Below, piece after piece: positions 10,070-22,594 of a stretch of 64,000 nt of DNA (positions are counted from its first letter, which is position 1; every line of letters begins with the position of its first letter). Location: contig JBAIAA010000694.1 of assembly GCA_037893245.1 (NCBI GenBank), positions 485,901-549,900 of the forward strand, given 5' to 3'. The notes beneath the pieces were generated by a model. The model was given only the letters and a program-made list of their open reading frames with translations. It was not told the DNA's origin and did not search any database. The DNA is from Crossaster papposus (lineage: Eukaryota; Echinodermata; Asteroidea; Velatida; Solasteridae). The position numbers and the translations under genes were made by a program.

Positions 10070-11410
10070 TCACTTCAATTCGGGCAGTGCACCCCCCTAT
10101 GAGCCCGCGTTTCGCCGGTGACCGCCATTTGTGTGGCGCGCCCTCTATTGACATGCAATAAGTCGGGTTTTCGGACAATAAATGCGTGGGCTCATAAACC
10201 CTGAAAATACAGTTTCCACTTGTTTCTTTGAGCTTATGTAAACAGAGCTATTACTCCGGCTTCCCAACCCATTAAGGCACATCGATTTGAATCAATTTTA
10301 TCTATCTCGTGGTAGAATGACCGAGTGTTTAAGAACCTCGACTGCGGTATCCATGGTCCGGGTTCGAGTCCCGGTCCGGCCCGAGGCCTTTCGTTTTTTC
10401 CAGTTCCAACGCACGCTGTTTCGCAATCTTTTCCTTAACATAATTAATTTATCGTCCTCACTCACCAACCGAGTTTAGCTGACCGGCTTAATTCGTCAGG
10501 TTGGGACTGTCCGAGGAGGTTCAGGATCGTGCCTGCAATTTTTTTTAATTTTTTTTTTAAGAACAATAATCACAATTCCGCCAATTTTAATGGAAATACA
10601 AGGCTAACCCCTGTTCCCCCTTACAATTGTTCGTTTTTCTAAAAAAAAAAAAAAAAAAAAAAAAAGGCAAATAATTGTTGGCCAATGTTGATAGGAATGC
10701 AAGAATAACCCCTGGCCACTTTTAATTTCTCCTAAAACCAAAGTCAATTTATGGCGAATTGGAATTGAAATATAAGACTAACCCCGTACAATGTTTTAAT
10801 TTGTTTCCAAGAACAATTAAATTTCCGCCAATTTTAATAGAAATGCAAGTATAACCCCTTTCCCCCCTTACAGTTGTTCGTTTAAAAAAAACCAGCAATT
10901 ATCAATTAATTTTGGTCCTATTTTGATAAGAATACAAGGTTAACCCCTGGCAACTTTCAATTTCTCCTGAAAGTTAATTTCTGGCGAATTGAAATTTAAA
11001 TATAAGACTAACCCCATACAATGTTTTTATTTCTCCAAAATGTCATTTTTGTGGCCAATTTTGAAACAGAATGAAAGGTTATACCCTTGCAGGTTTTGTA
11101 TTTTCCCAAAAAGTCAGTTTTGGGGATAATTTTAATTTAAACGCGAGGCTAACCTCTCACAATTATTTTAATCTAGGCCAATTTTAGACGGACAAAAACA
11201 AACCGAGGCTAACTCCTCACAACTGGTCAATTTTCGCAAACAATTATTTGTTGGGGAAATTTTTAATTTAAATCTCGAGGCTAACTCCTTACAATTATTT
11301 ATTTGCAAGTAAATAACACATGCATTGCCACCCTACTCCTGGGCACCACGAGGCAAGGCTGTCTGTCTGATTTTCCGTTGTTTCCTATGTGCGCGTATGT
11401 TGTGCAGTGC

Positions 11411-11449
<39 letters not shown>

Positions 11450-11766
11450 ACCCCCCTACGGGCGCACTAGCCTCATTCAAGCCCTATTGAAACAAGTGTA
11501 AAAACCCAGTCTCGAAATGTTATACTTCCCCAGCCTGCACGCAGGCATTTTACAAGGGGCATCCCTCCACGTTCTCGGGCAATTAGGACCCATTTTTCAA
11601 CCGTAATTTTATCAAGTCTTCCCTCAGATTGAAGTCCCAAAACCAGAGGGGTTGATCCTGGGCTATCATTTATACAATCCCAGCATTGTTTTTTTACCAA
11701 ACGGATTTCTTTTTCAAATAGAATTGTGGGGGCACATTTCATGCTAATGAGCTAGCGTAGAAATTC
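10070..11766 (+). repeat. Repeat unit 7 (1697 bp)
   Basis: Counterpart of unit 3 (GTCCGAGGAGG, TTTTAATCTAGG). C run 11412-11449 (38). Confidence 0.97.
10311..10382 (+). pseudogene. tRNA-like element, unit 7
   Basis: Consensus copy with intact B box. Confidence 0.6.
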
Positions 11767-13107
11767 TCACTTCAATTCGGGCAGTGCACCCCCCTATGAG
11801 CCCGCGTTTCGCCGGTGACCGCCATTTGTGTGGCGCGCCCTCTATTGACATGCAATAAGTCGGGTTTTCGGACAATAAATGCGTGGGCTCATAAACCCCG
11901 AAAATACAGTTTCCACTTGTTTCTTTGAGCATATGTAAACAGAGCTATTACTCCGGCTTCCCAACCCATTAAGGCACATCGATTTGAATCAATTTTATCT
12001 ATCTCGTGGTAGAATGACCGAGTGTTTAAGAACCTCGACTGCGGTATCCATGGTCCGGGTTCGAGTCCCGGTCCGGCCCGAGGCCTTTCGTTTTTTCCAG
12101 TTCCAACGCACGCTGTTTCGCAATCTTTTCCTTAACATAATTAATTTATCGTCCTCACTCACCAACCGAGTTTAGCTGACCGGCTTAATTCGTCAGGTTG
12201 GGACTGTCCGCGGAGGTTCAGGATCGTGCCTGCAATTTTTTTTAATTTTTTTGTTAAGAACAATAATCACAATTCCGCCAATTTTAATGGAAATACAAGG
12301 CTAACCCCTGTTCCCCCTTACAATTGTTCGTTTTTCTAAAAAAAAAAAAAAAAAAAAAAAAAGGCAAATAATTGTTGGCCAATGTTGATAGGAATGCAAG
12401 AATAACCCCTGGCCACTTTTAATTTCTCCTAAAACCAAAGTCAATTTATGGCGAATTGGAATTGAAATATAAGACTAACCCCGTACAATGTTTTAATTTG
12501 TTTCCAAGAACAATTAAATTTCCGCCAATTTTAATAGAAATGCAAGTATAACCCCTTTCCCCCCTTACAGTTGTTCGTTTAAAAAAAAACAGCAATTATC
12601 AATTAATTTTGGTCCTATTTTGATAAGAATACAAGGTTAACCCCTGGCAACTTTCAATTTCTCCTGAAAGTTAATTTCTGGCGAATTGAAATTTAAATAT
12701 AAGACTAACCCCATACAATGTTTTTATTTCTCCAAAATGTCATTTTTGTGGCCAATTTTGAAACAGAATGAAAGGTTATACCCTTGCAGGTTTTGTATTT
12801 TCCCAAAAAGTCAGTTTTGGGGATAATTTTAATTTAAACGCGAGGCTAACCTCTCACAATTATTTTATTCTAGGCCAATTTTAGACGGACAAAAACAAAC
12901 CGAGGCTAACTCCTCACAACTGGTCAATTTTCGCAAACAATTATTTGTTGGGGAAATTTTTAATTTAAATCTCGAGGCTAACTCCTTACAATTATTTATT
13001 TGCAAGTAAATAACACATGCATTGCCACCCTACTCCCGGGCACCACGAGGCAAGGCTGTCTGTCTGATTTTCCGTTGTTTCCTATGTGCGCGTATGTTGT
13101 GCAGTGC

Positions 13108-13150
<43 letters not shown>

Positions 13151-13467
13151 ACCCCCCTACGGGCGCACTAGCCTCATTCAAGCCCTATTGAAACAAGTGT
13201 AAAAACCCAGTCTCGAAATGTTATACTTCCCCAGCCTGCACACAGGCATTTTACAAGGGGCATCCCTCCACGTTCTCGGGCAATTAGGACCCATTTTTCA
13301 ACCGTAATTTTATCAAGTCTTCCCTCAGATTGAAGTCCCAAAACCAGAGGGGTTGATCCTGGGCTATTATTTATACAATCCCAGCATTGTTTTTTTACCA
13401 AACGGATTTCTTTTTCAAATAGAATTGTGGGGGCACATTTCATGCTAATGAGCTAGCGTAGAAATTC
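11767..13467 (+). repeat. Repeat unit 8 (1701 bp)
   Basis: Counterpart of unit 4 (TTTTTTTGTTAAG) in its front part, but its A-run before CAGCAATTATC is like that of unit 1. Private change CCTGCACACAGG near 13239. C run 13109-13150 (42). Confidence 0.97.
12008..12079 (+). pseudogene. tRNA-like element, unit 8
   Basis: Consensus copy with intact B box. Confidence 0.6.
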
Positions 13468-14809
13468 TCACTTCAATTCGGGCAGTGCACCCCCCTATGA
13501 GCCCGCGTTTCGCCGGTGACCGCCATTTGTGTGGCGCGCCCTCTATTGACATGCAATAAGTCGGGTTTTCGGACAATAAATGCGTGGGCTCATAAACCCT
13601 GAAAATACAGTTTCCACTTGTTTCTTTGAGCTTATGTAAACAGAGCTATTACTCCGGCTTCCCAACCCATTAAGGCACATCGATTTGAATCAATTTTATC
13701 TATCTCGTGGTAGAATGACCGAGTGTTTAAGAACCTCGACTGCGGTATCCATGGTCCGGGTTCGAGTCCCGGTCCGGCCCGAGGCCTTTCGTTTTTTCCA
13801 TTTCCAACGCACGCTGTTTCGCAATCTTTTCCTTAACATAATTAATTTATCGTCCTCACTCACCAACCGAGTTTAGCTGACCGGCTTAATTCGTCAGGTT
13901 GGGACTGTCCGCGGAGGTTCAGGATCGTGCCTGCAATTTTTTTTAATTTTTTTTTTAAGAACAATAATCACAATTCCGCCAATTTTAATGGAAATACAAG
14001 GCTAACCCCTGTTCCCCCTTACAATTGTTCGTTTTTCTAAAAAAAAAAAAAAAAAAAAAAAAAAGGCAAATAATTGTTGGCCAATGTTGATAGGAATGCA
14101 AGAATAACCCCTGGCCACTTTTAATTTCTCCTAAAACCAAAGTCAATTTATGGCGAATTGGAATTGAAATATAAGACTAACCCCGTACAATGTTTTAATT
14201 TGTTTCCAAGAACAATTAAATTTCCGCCAATTTTAATAGAAATGCAAGTATAACCCCTTTCCCCCCTTACAGTTGTTCGTTTAAAAAAAACCAGCAATTA
14301 TCAATTAATTTTGGTCCTATTTTGATAAGAATACAAGGTTAACCCCTGGCAACTTTCAATTTCTCCTGAAAGTTAATTTCTGGCGAATTGAAATTTAAAT
14401 ATAAGACTAACCCCATACAATGTTTTTATTTCTCCAAAATGTCATTTTTGTGGCCAATTTTGAAACAGAATGAAAGGTTATACCCTTGCAGGTTTTGTAT
14501 TTTCCCAAAAAGTCAGTTTTGGGGATAATTTTAATTTAAACGCGAGGCTAACCTCTCACAATTATTTTATTCTAGGCCAATTTTAGACGGACAAAAACAA
14601 ACCGAGGCTAACTCCTCACAACTGGTCAATTTTCGCAAACAATTATTTGTTGGGGAAATTTTTAATTTAAATCTCGAGGCTAACTCCTTACAATTATTTA
14701 TTTGCAAGTAAATAACACATGCATTGCCACCCTACTCCTGGGCACCACGAGGCAAGGCTGTCTGTCTGATTTTCCGTTGTTTCCTATGTGCGCGTATGTT
14801 GTGCAGTGC

Positions 14810-14864
<55 letters not shown>

Positions 14865-15181
14865 ACCCCCCTACGGGCGCACTAGCCTCATTCAAGCCCT
14901 ATTGAAACAAGTGTAAAAACCCAGTCTCGAAATGTTATACTTCCCCAGCCTGCACGCAGGCATTTTACAAGGGGCATCCCTCCACGTTCTCGGGCAATTA
15001 GGACCCATTTTTCAACCGTAATTTTATCAAGTCTTCCCTCAGATTGAAGTCCCAAAACCAGAGGGGTTGATCCTGGGCTATTATTTATACAATCCCAGCA
15101 TTGTTTTTTTACCAAACGGATTTCTTTTTCAAATAGAATTGTGGGGGCACATTTCATGCTAATGAGCTAGCGTAGAAATTC
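13468..15181 (+). repeat. Repeat unit 9 (1714 bp)
   Basis: Sister of unit 10. Only these two have TTCCATTTCCAAC just after the Pol III T-run. C run 14811-14864 (54). Confidence 0.97.
13709..13780 (+). pseudogene. tRNA-like element, unit 9
   Basis: Consensus copy; the sequence just after its T-run differs (CCATTTCC). Confidence 0.6.
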
Positions 15182-16523
15182 TCACTTCAATTCGGGCAGT
15201 GCACCCCCCTATGAGCCCGCGTTTCGCCGGTGACCGCCATTTGTGTGGCGCGCCCTCTATTGACATGCAATAAGTCGGGTTTTCGGACAATAAATGCGTG
15301 GGCTCATAAACCCTGAAAATACAGTTTCCACTTGTTTCTTTGAGCTTATGTAAACAGAGCTATTACTCCGGCTTCCCAACCCATTAAGGCACATCGATTT
15401 GAATCAATTTTATCTATCTCGTGGTAGAATGACCGAGTGTTTAAGAACCTCGACTGCGGTATCCATGGTCCGGGTTCGAGTCCCGGTCCGGCCCGAGGCC
15501 TTTCGTTTTTTCCATTTCCAACGCACGCTGTTTCGCAATCTTTTCCTTAACATAATTAATTTATCGTCCTCACTCACCAACCGAGTTTAGCTGACCGGCT
15601 TAATTCGTCAGGTTGGGACTGTCCGCGGAGGTTCAGGATCGTGCCTGCAATTTTTTTTAATTTTTTTTTTAAGAACAATAATCACAATTCCGCCAATTTT
15701 AATGGAAATACAAGGCTAACCCCTGTTCCCCCTTACAATTGTTCGTTTTTCTAAAAAAAAAAAAAAAAAAAAAAAAAAGGCAAATAATTGTTGGCCAATG
15801 TTGATAGGAATGCAAGAATAACCCCTGGCCACTTTTAATTTCTCCTAAAACCAAAGTCAATTTATGGCGAATTGGAATTGAAATATAAGACTAACCCCGT
15901 ACAATGTTTTAATTTGTTTCCAAGAACAATTAAATTTCCGCCAATTTTAATAGAAATGCAAGTATAACCCCTTTCCCCCCTTACAGTTGTTCGTTTAAAA
16001 AAAACCAGCAATTATCAATTAATTTTGGTCCTATTTTGATAAGAATACAAGGTTAACCCCTGGCAACTTTCAATTTCTCCTGAAAGTTAATTTCTGGCGA
16101 ATTGAAATTTAAATATAAGACTAACCCCATACAATGTTTTTATTTCTCCAAAATGTCATTTTTGTGGCCAATTTTGAAACAGAATGAAAGGTTATACCCT
16201 TGCAGGTTTTGTATTTTCCCAAAAAGTCAGTTTTGGGGATAATTTTAATTTAAACGCGAGGCTAACCTCTCACAATTATTTTATTCTAGGCCAATTTTAG
16301 ACGGACAAAAACAAACCGAGGCTAACTCCTCACAACTGGTCAATTTTCGCAAACAATTATTTGTTGGGGAAATTTTTAATTTAAATCTCGAGGCTAACTC
16401 CTTACAATTATTTATTTGCAAGTAAATAACACATGCATTGCCACCCTACTCCTGGGCACCACGAGGCAAGGCTGTCTGTCTGATTTTCCGTTGTTTCCTA
16501 TGTGCGCGTATGTTGTGCAGTGC

Positions 16524-16567
<44 letters not shown>

Positions 16568-16884
16568 ACCCCCCTACGGGCGCACTAGCCTCATTCAAGC
16601 CCTATTGAAACAAGTGTAAAAACCCAGTCTCGAAATGTTATACTTCCCCAGCCTGCACGCAGGCATTTTACAAGGGGCATCCCTCCACGTTCTCGGGCAA
16701 TTAGGACCCATTTTTCAACCGTAATTTTATCAAGTCTTCCCTCAGATTGAAGTCCCAAAACCAGAGGGGTTGATCCTGGGCTATTATTTATACAATCCCA
16801 GCATTGTTTTTTTACCAAACGGATTTCTTTTTCAAATAGAATTGTGGGGGCACATTTCATGCTAATGAGCTAGCGTAGAAATTC
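15182..16884 (+). repeat. Repeat unit 10 (1703 bp)
   Basis: Sister of unit 9 by TTCCATTTCCAAC and GAGCTTATG. C run 16525-16567 (43), 11 shorter than its sister. Confidence 0.97.
15423..15494 (+). pseudogene. tRNA-like element, unit 10
   Basis: Consensus copy; the same CCATTTCC change after the T-run as unit 9. Confidence 0.6.
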
Positions 16885-17258
16885 TCACTTCAATTCGGGC
16901 AGTGCACCCCCCTATGAGCCCGCGTTTCGCCGGTGACCGCCATTTGTGTGGCGCGCCCTCTATTGACATGCAATAAGTCGGGTTTTCGGACAATAAATGC
17001 GTGGGCTCATAAACCCTGAAAATACAGTTTCCACTTGTTTCTTTGAGCATATGTAAACAGAGCTATTACTCCGGCTTCCCAACCCATTAAGGCACATCGA
17101 TTTGAATCAATTTTATCTATCTCGTGGTAGAATGACCGAGTGTTTAAGAACCTCGACTGCGGTATCCATGGTCCGGGTTCGAGTCCCGGTCCGGCCCGAG
17201 GCCTTTCGTTTTTTCTGATTTTCCGTTGTTTCCTATGTGCGCGTATGTTGTGCAGTGC

Positions 17259-17291
<33 letters not shown>

Positions 17292-17608
17292 ACCCCCCTA
17301 CGGGCGCACTAGCCTCATTCAAGCCCTATTGAAACAAGTGTAAAAACCCAGTCTCGAAATGTTATACTTCCCCAGCCTGCACGCAGGCATTTTACAAGGG
17401 GCATCCCTCCACGTTCTCGGGCAATTAGGACCCATTTTTCAACCGTAATTTTATCAAGTCTTCCCTCAGATTGAAGTCCCAAAACCAGAGGGGTTGATCC
17501 TGGGCTATTATTTATACAATCCCAGCATTGTTTTTTTACCAAACGGATTTCTTTTTCAAATAGAATTGTGGGGGCACATTTCATGCTAATGAGCTAGCGT
17601 AGAAATTC
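16885..17608 (+). repeat. Repeat unit 11, truncated (724 bp)
   Basis: Head and tRNA-like element are intact. At 17209-17216 the T-run passes straight into CTGATTTTCCG, which normally lies about 970 bp further on. The T-rich spacer, the whole internal monomer array and most of the next spacer are missing. The poly-C tract (17260-17291, 32) and the 3' segment follow normally. Confidence 0.97.
17126..17197 (+). pseudogene. tRNA-like element, truncated unit 11
   Basis: Consensus copy. The large deletion of this unit starts immediately after its T6 (17209-17214), so the module and its putative stop are complete. Confidence 0.6.
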
Positions 17609-18948
17609 TCACTTCAATTCGGGCAGTGCACCCCCCTATGAGCCCGCGTTTCGCCGGTGACCGCCATTTGTGTGGCGCGCCCTCTATTGACATGCAATAA
17701 GTCGGGTTTTCGGACAATAAATGCGTGGGCTCATAAACCCTGAAAATACAGTTTCCACTTGTTTCTTTGAGCTTATGTAAACAGAGCTATTACTCCGGCT
17801 TCCCAACCCATTAAGGCACATCGATTTGAATCAATTTTATCTATCTCGTGGTAGAATGACCGAGTGTTTAAGAACCTCGACTGCGGTATCCATGGTCCGG
17901 GTTCGAGTCCCGGTCCGGCCCGAGGCCTTTCGTTTTTTCCAGTTCCAACGCACGCTGTTTCGCAATCTTTTCCTTAACATAATTAATTTATCGTCCTCAC
18001 TCACCAACCGAGTTTAGCTGACCGGCTTAATTCGTCAGGTTGGGACTGTCCGCGGAGGTTCAGGATCGTGCCTGCAATTTTTTTTAATTTTTTTTTTAAG
18101 AACAATAATCACAATTCCGCCAATTTTAATGGAAATACAAGGCTAACCCCTGTTCCCCCTTACAATTGTTCGTTTTTCTAAAAAAAAAAAGAAAAAAAAA
18201 AAAGGCAAATAATTGTTGGCCAATGTTGATAGGAATGCAAGAATAACCCCTGGCCACTTTTAATTTCTCCTAAAACCAAAGTCAATTTATGGCGAATTGG
18301 AATTGAAATATAAGACTAACCCCGTACAATGTTTTAATTTGTTTCCAAGAACAATTAAATTTCCGCCAATTTTAATAGAAATGCAAGTATAACCCCTTTC
18401 CCCCCTTACAGTTGTTCGTTTAAAAAAAACCAGCAATTATCAATTAATTTTGGTCCTATTTTGATAAGAATACAAGGTTAACCCCTGGCAACTTTCAATT
18501 TCTCCTGAAAGTTAATTTCTGGCGAATTGAAATTTAAATATAAGACTAACCCCATACAATGTTTTTATTTCTCCAAAATGTCATTTTTGTGGCCAATTTT
18601 GAAACAGAATGAAAGGTTATACCCTTGCAGGTTTTGTATTTTCCCAAAAAGTCAGTTTTGGGGATAATTTTAATTTAAACGCGAGGCTAACCTCTCACAA
18701 TTATTTTATTCTAGGCCAATTTTAGACGGACAAAAACAAACCGAGGATAACTCCTCACAACTGGTCAATTTTCGCAAACAATTATTTGTTGGGGAAATTT
18801 TTAATTTAAATCTCGAGGCTAACTCCTTACAATTATTTATTTGCAAGTAAATAACACATGCATTGCCACCCTACTCCTGGGCACCACGAGGCAAGGCTGT
18901 CTGTCTGATTTTCCGTTGTTTCCTATGTGCGCGTATGTTGTGCAGTGC

Positions 18949-18984
<36 letters not shown>

Positions 18985-19301
18985 ACCCCCCTACGGGCGC
19001 ACTAGCCTCATTCAAGCCCTATTGAAACAAGTGTAAAAACCCAGTCTCGAAATGTTATACTTCCCCAGCCTGCACGCAGGCATTTTACAAGGGGCATCCC
19101 TCCACGTTCTCGGGCAATTAGGACCCATTTTTCAACCGTAATTTTATCAAGTCTTCCCTCAGATTGAAGTCCCAAAACCAGAGGGGTTGATCCTGGGCTA
19201 TTATTTATACAATCCCAGCATTGTTTTTTTACCAAACGGATTTCTTTTTCAAATAGAATTGTGGGGGCACATTTCATGCTAATGAGCTAGCGTAGAAATT
19301 C
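17609..19301 (+). repeat. Repeat unit 12 (1693 bp)
   Basis: Full-length unit with a G inside the poly-A tract (near 18191) and the private change CCGAGGATAACTCC in monomer 9. C run 18950-18984 (35). Confidence 0.97.
17850..17921 (+). pseudogene. tRNA-like element, unit 12
   Basis: Consensus copy, only 724 bp downstream of the previous one because unit 11 is truncated. Confidence 0.6.
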
Positions 19302-20569
19302 TCACTTCAATTCGGGCAGTGCACCCCCCTATGAGCCCGCGTTTCGCCGGTGACCGCCATTTGTGTGGCGCGCCCTCTATTGACATGCAATAAGTCGGGT
19401 TTTCGGACAATAAATGCGTGGGCTCATAAACCCTGAAAATACAGTTTCCACTTGTTTCTTTGAGCATATGTAAACAGAGCTATTACTCCGGCTTCCCAAC
19501 CCATTAAGGCACATCGATTTGAATCAATTTTATCTATCTCGTGGTAGAATGACCGAGTGTTTAAGAACCTCGACTGCGGTATCCATGGTCCGGGTTCGAG
19601 TCCCGGTCCGGCCCGAGGCCTTTCGTTTTTTCCAGTTCCAACGCACGCTGTTTCGCAATCTTTTCCTTAACATAATTAATTTATCGTCCTCACTCACCAA
19701 CCGAGTTTAGCTGACCGGCTTAATTCGTCAGGTTGGGACTGTCCGCGGAGGTTCAGGATCGTGCCTGCAATTTTTTTTAATTTTTTTTTTAAGAACAATA
19801 ATCACAATTCCGCCAATTTTAATGGAAATACAAGGCTAACCCCTGTTCCCCCTTACAATTGTTCGTTTTTCTAAAAAAAAAAAAAAAAAAAAAAAAAGGC
19901 AAATAATTGTTGGCCAATGTTGATAGGAATGCAAGAATAACCCCTGGCCACTTTTAATTTCTCCTAAAACCAAAGTCAATTTATGGCGAATTTTAATAGA
20001 AATGCAAGTATAACCCCTTTCCCCCCTTACAGTTGTTCGTTTAAAAAAACCCAGCAATTATCAATTAATTTTGGTCCTATTTTGATAAGAATACAAGGTT
20101 AACCCCTGGCAACTTTCAATTTCTCCTGAAAGTTAATTTCTGGCGAATTGAAATTTAAATATAAGACTAACCCCATACAATGTTTTTATTTCTCCAAAAT
20201 GTCATTTTTGTGGCCAATTTTGAAACAGAATGAAAGGTTATACCCTTGCAGGTTTTGTATTTTCCCAAAAAGTCAGTTTTGGGGATAATTTTAATTTAAA
20301 CGCGAGGCTAACCTCTCACAATTATTTTATTCTAGGCCAATTTTAGACGGACAAAAACAAACCGAGGCTAACTCCTCACAACTGGTCAATTTTCGCAAAC
20401 AATTATTTGTTGGGGAAATGTTTAATTTAAATCTCGAGGCTAACTCCTTACAATTATTTATTTGCAAGTAAATAACACATGCATTGCCACCCTACTCCTG
20501 GGCACCACGAGGCAAGGCTGTCTGTCTGATTTTCCGTTGTTTCCTATGTGCGCGTATGTTGTGCAGTGC

Positions 20570-20601
<32 letters not shown>

Positions 20602-20918
20602 ACACCCCTACGGGCGCACTAGCCTCATTCAAGCCCTATTGAAACAAGTGTAAAAACCCAGTCTCGAAATGTTATACTTCCCCAGCCTGCACGCAGGCAT
20701 TTTACAAGGGGCACCCCTCCACGTTCTCGGGCAATTAGGACCCATTTTTCAACCGTAATTTTATCAAGTCTTCCCTCAGATTGAAGTCCCAAAACCAGAG
20801 GGGTTGATCCTGGGCTATTATTTATACAATCCCAGCATTGTTTTTTTACCAAACGGATTTCTTTTTCAAATAGAATTGTGGGGGCACATTTCATGCTAAT
20901 GAGCTAGCGTAGAAATTC
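19302..20918 (+). repeat. Repeat unit 13, one internal monomer missing (1617 bp)
   Basis: GGCGAATT of monomer 3 joins TTAATAG of monomer 4 at about 19990, a deletion of 73 bp, equal to one monomer. C run 20571-20601 (31) is followed by an altered CACACCCC. Other private changes are GGGGAAATGTTT and GGCACCCCTCC. Confidence 0.97.
19543..19614 (+). pseudogene. tRNA-like element, unit 13
   Basis: Consensus copy with intact B box. Confidence 0.6.
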
Positions 20919-22238
20919 TCACTTCAATGAGCCCGCGTTTCGCCGGTGACCGCCATTTGTGTGGCGCGCCCTCTATTGACATGCAATAAGTCGGGTTTTC
21001 GGACAATAAATGCGTGGGCTCATAAACCCTGAAAATACAGTTTCCACTTGTTTCTTTGAGCATATGTAAACAGAGCTATTACTCCGGCTTCCCAACCCAT
21101 TAAGGCACATCGATTTGAATCAATTTTATCTGTCTCGTGGTAGAATGACCGAGTGTTTAAGAACCTCGACTGCGGTATCCATGGTCCGGGTTCGAGTCCC
21201 GGTCCGGCCCGAGGCCTTTCGTTTTTTCCAGTTCCAACGCACGCTGTTTCGCAATCTTTTCCTTAACATAATTAATTTATCGTCCTCACTCACCAACCGA
21301 GTTTAGCTGACCGGCTTAATTCGTCAGGTTGGGACTGTCCGCGGAGGTTCAGGATCGTGCCTGCAATTTTTTTTAATTTTTTTTTTAAGAACAATAATCA
21401 CAATTCCGCCAATTTTAATGGAAATACAAGTCTAACCCCTGTTCCCCCTTACAATTGTTCGTTTTTCTAAAAAAAAAAAAAAAAAAAAAAAAAGGCAAAT
21501 AATTGTTGGCCAATGTTGATAGGAATGCAAGAATAACCCCTGGCCACTTTTAATTTCTCCTAAAACCAAAGTCAATTTATGGCGAATTGGAATTGAAATA
21601 TAAGACTAACCCCGTACAATGTTTTAATTTGTTTCCAAGAACAATTAAATTTCCGCCAATTTTAATAGAAATGCAAGTATAACCCCTTTCCGCCCTTACA
21701 GTTGTTCGTTTAAAAAAAACCAGCAATTATCAATTAATTTTGGTCCTATTTTGATAAGAATACAAGGTTAACCCCTGGCAACTTTCAATTTCTCCTGAAA
21801 GTTAATTTCTGGCGAATTGAAATTTAAATATAAGACTAACCCCATACAATGTTTTTATTTCTCCAAAATGTCATTTTTGTGGCCAATTTTGAAACAGAAT
21901 GAAAGGTTATACCCTTGCAGGTTTTGTATTTTCCCAAAAAGTCAGTTTTGGGGATAATTTTAATTTAAACGCGAGGCTAACCTCTCACAATTATTTTATT
22001 CTAGGCCAATTTTAGACGGACAAAAACAAACCGAGGCTAACTCCTCACAACTGGTCAATTTTCGCAAACAATTATTTGTTGGGGAAATTTTTAATTTAAA
22101 TCTCGAGGCTAACTCCTTACAATTATTTATTTGCAAGTAAATAACACATGCATTGCCACCCTACTCCTGGGCACCACGAGGCAAGGCTGTCTGTCTGATT
22201 TTCCGTTGTTTCCTATGTGCGCGTATGTTGTGCAGTGC

Positions 22239-22277
<39 letters not shown>

Positions 22278-22594
22278 ACCCCCCTACGGGCGCACTAGCC
22301 TCATTCAAGCCCTATTGAAACAAGTGTAAAAACCCAGTCTCGAAATGTTATACTTCCCCAGCCTGCACGCAGGCATTTTACAAGGGGCATCCCTCCACGT
22401 TCTCGGGCAATTAGGACCCATTTTTCAACCGTAATTTTATCAAGTCTTCCCTCAGATTGAAGTCCCAAAACCAGAGGGGTTGATCCTGGGCTATTATTTA
22501 TACAATCCCAGCATTGTTTTTTTACCAAACGGATTTCTTTTTCAAATAGAATTGTGGGGGCACATTTCATGCTAATGAGCTAGCGTAGAAATTC
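20919..22594 (+). repeat. Repeat unit 14, 21-bp deletion in the head (1676 bp)
   Basis: CACTTCAAT joins GAGCCCGCG at about 20927, removing the whole GCAGTGCACCCCCCTA motif of the head. First unit with ACAAGTCTAACC in monomer 1, shared with units 15 and 16. C run 22240-22277 (38). Confidence 0.97.
21139..21210 (+). pseudogene. tRNA-like element, unit 14
   Basis: Consensus body; the leader reads CTGTCTCGTGG instead of CTATCTCGTGG. Confidence 0.6.

Noticed and set aside
14702-14905. Proline-rich and glycine-rich small proteins
   Set aside because: These are translations of the poly-C tract on either strand and change frame with tract length.
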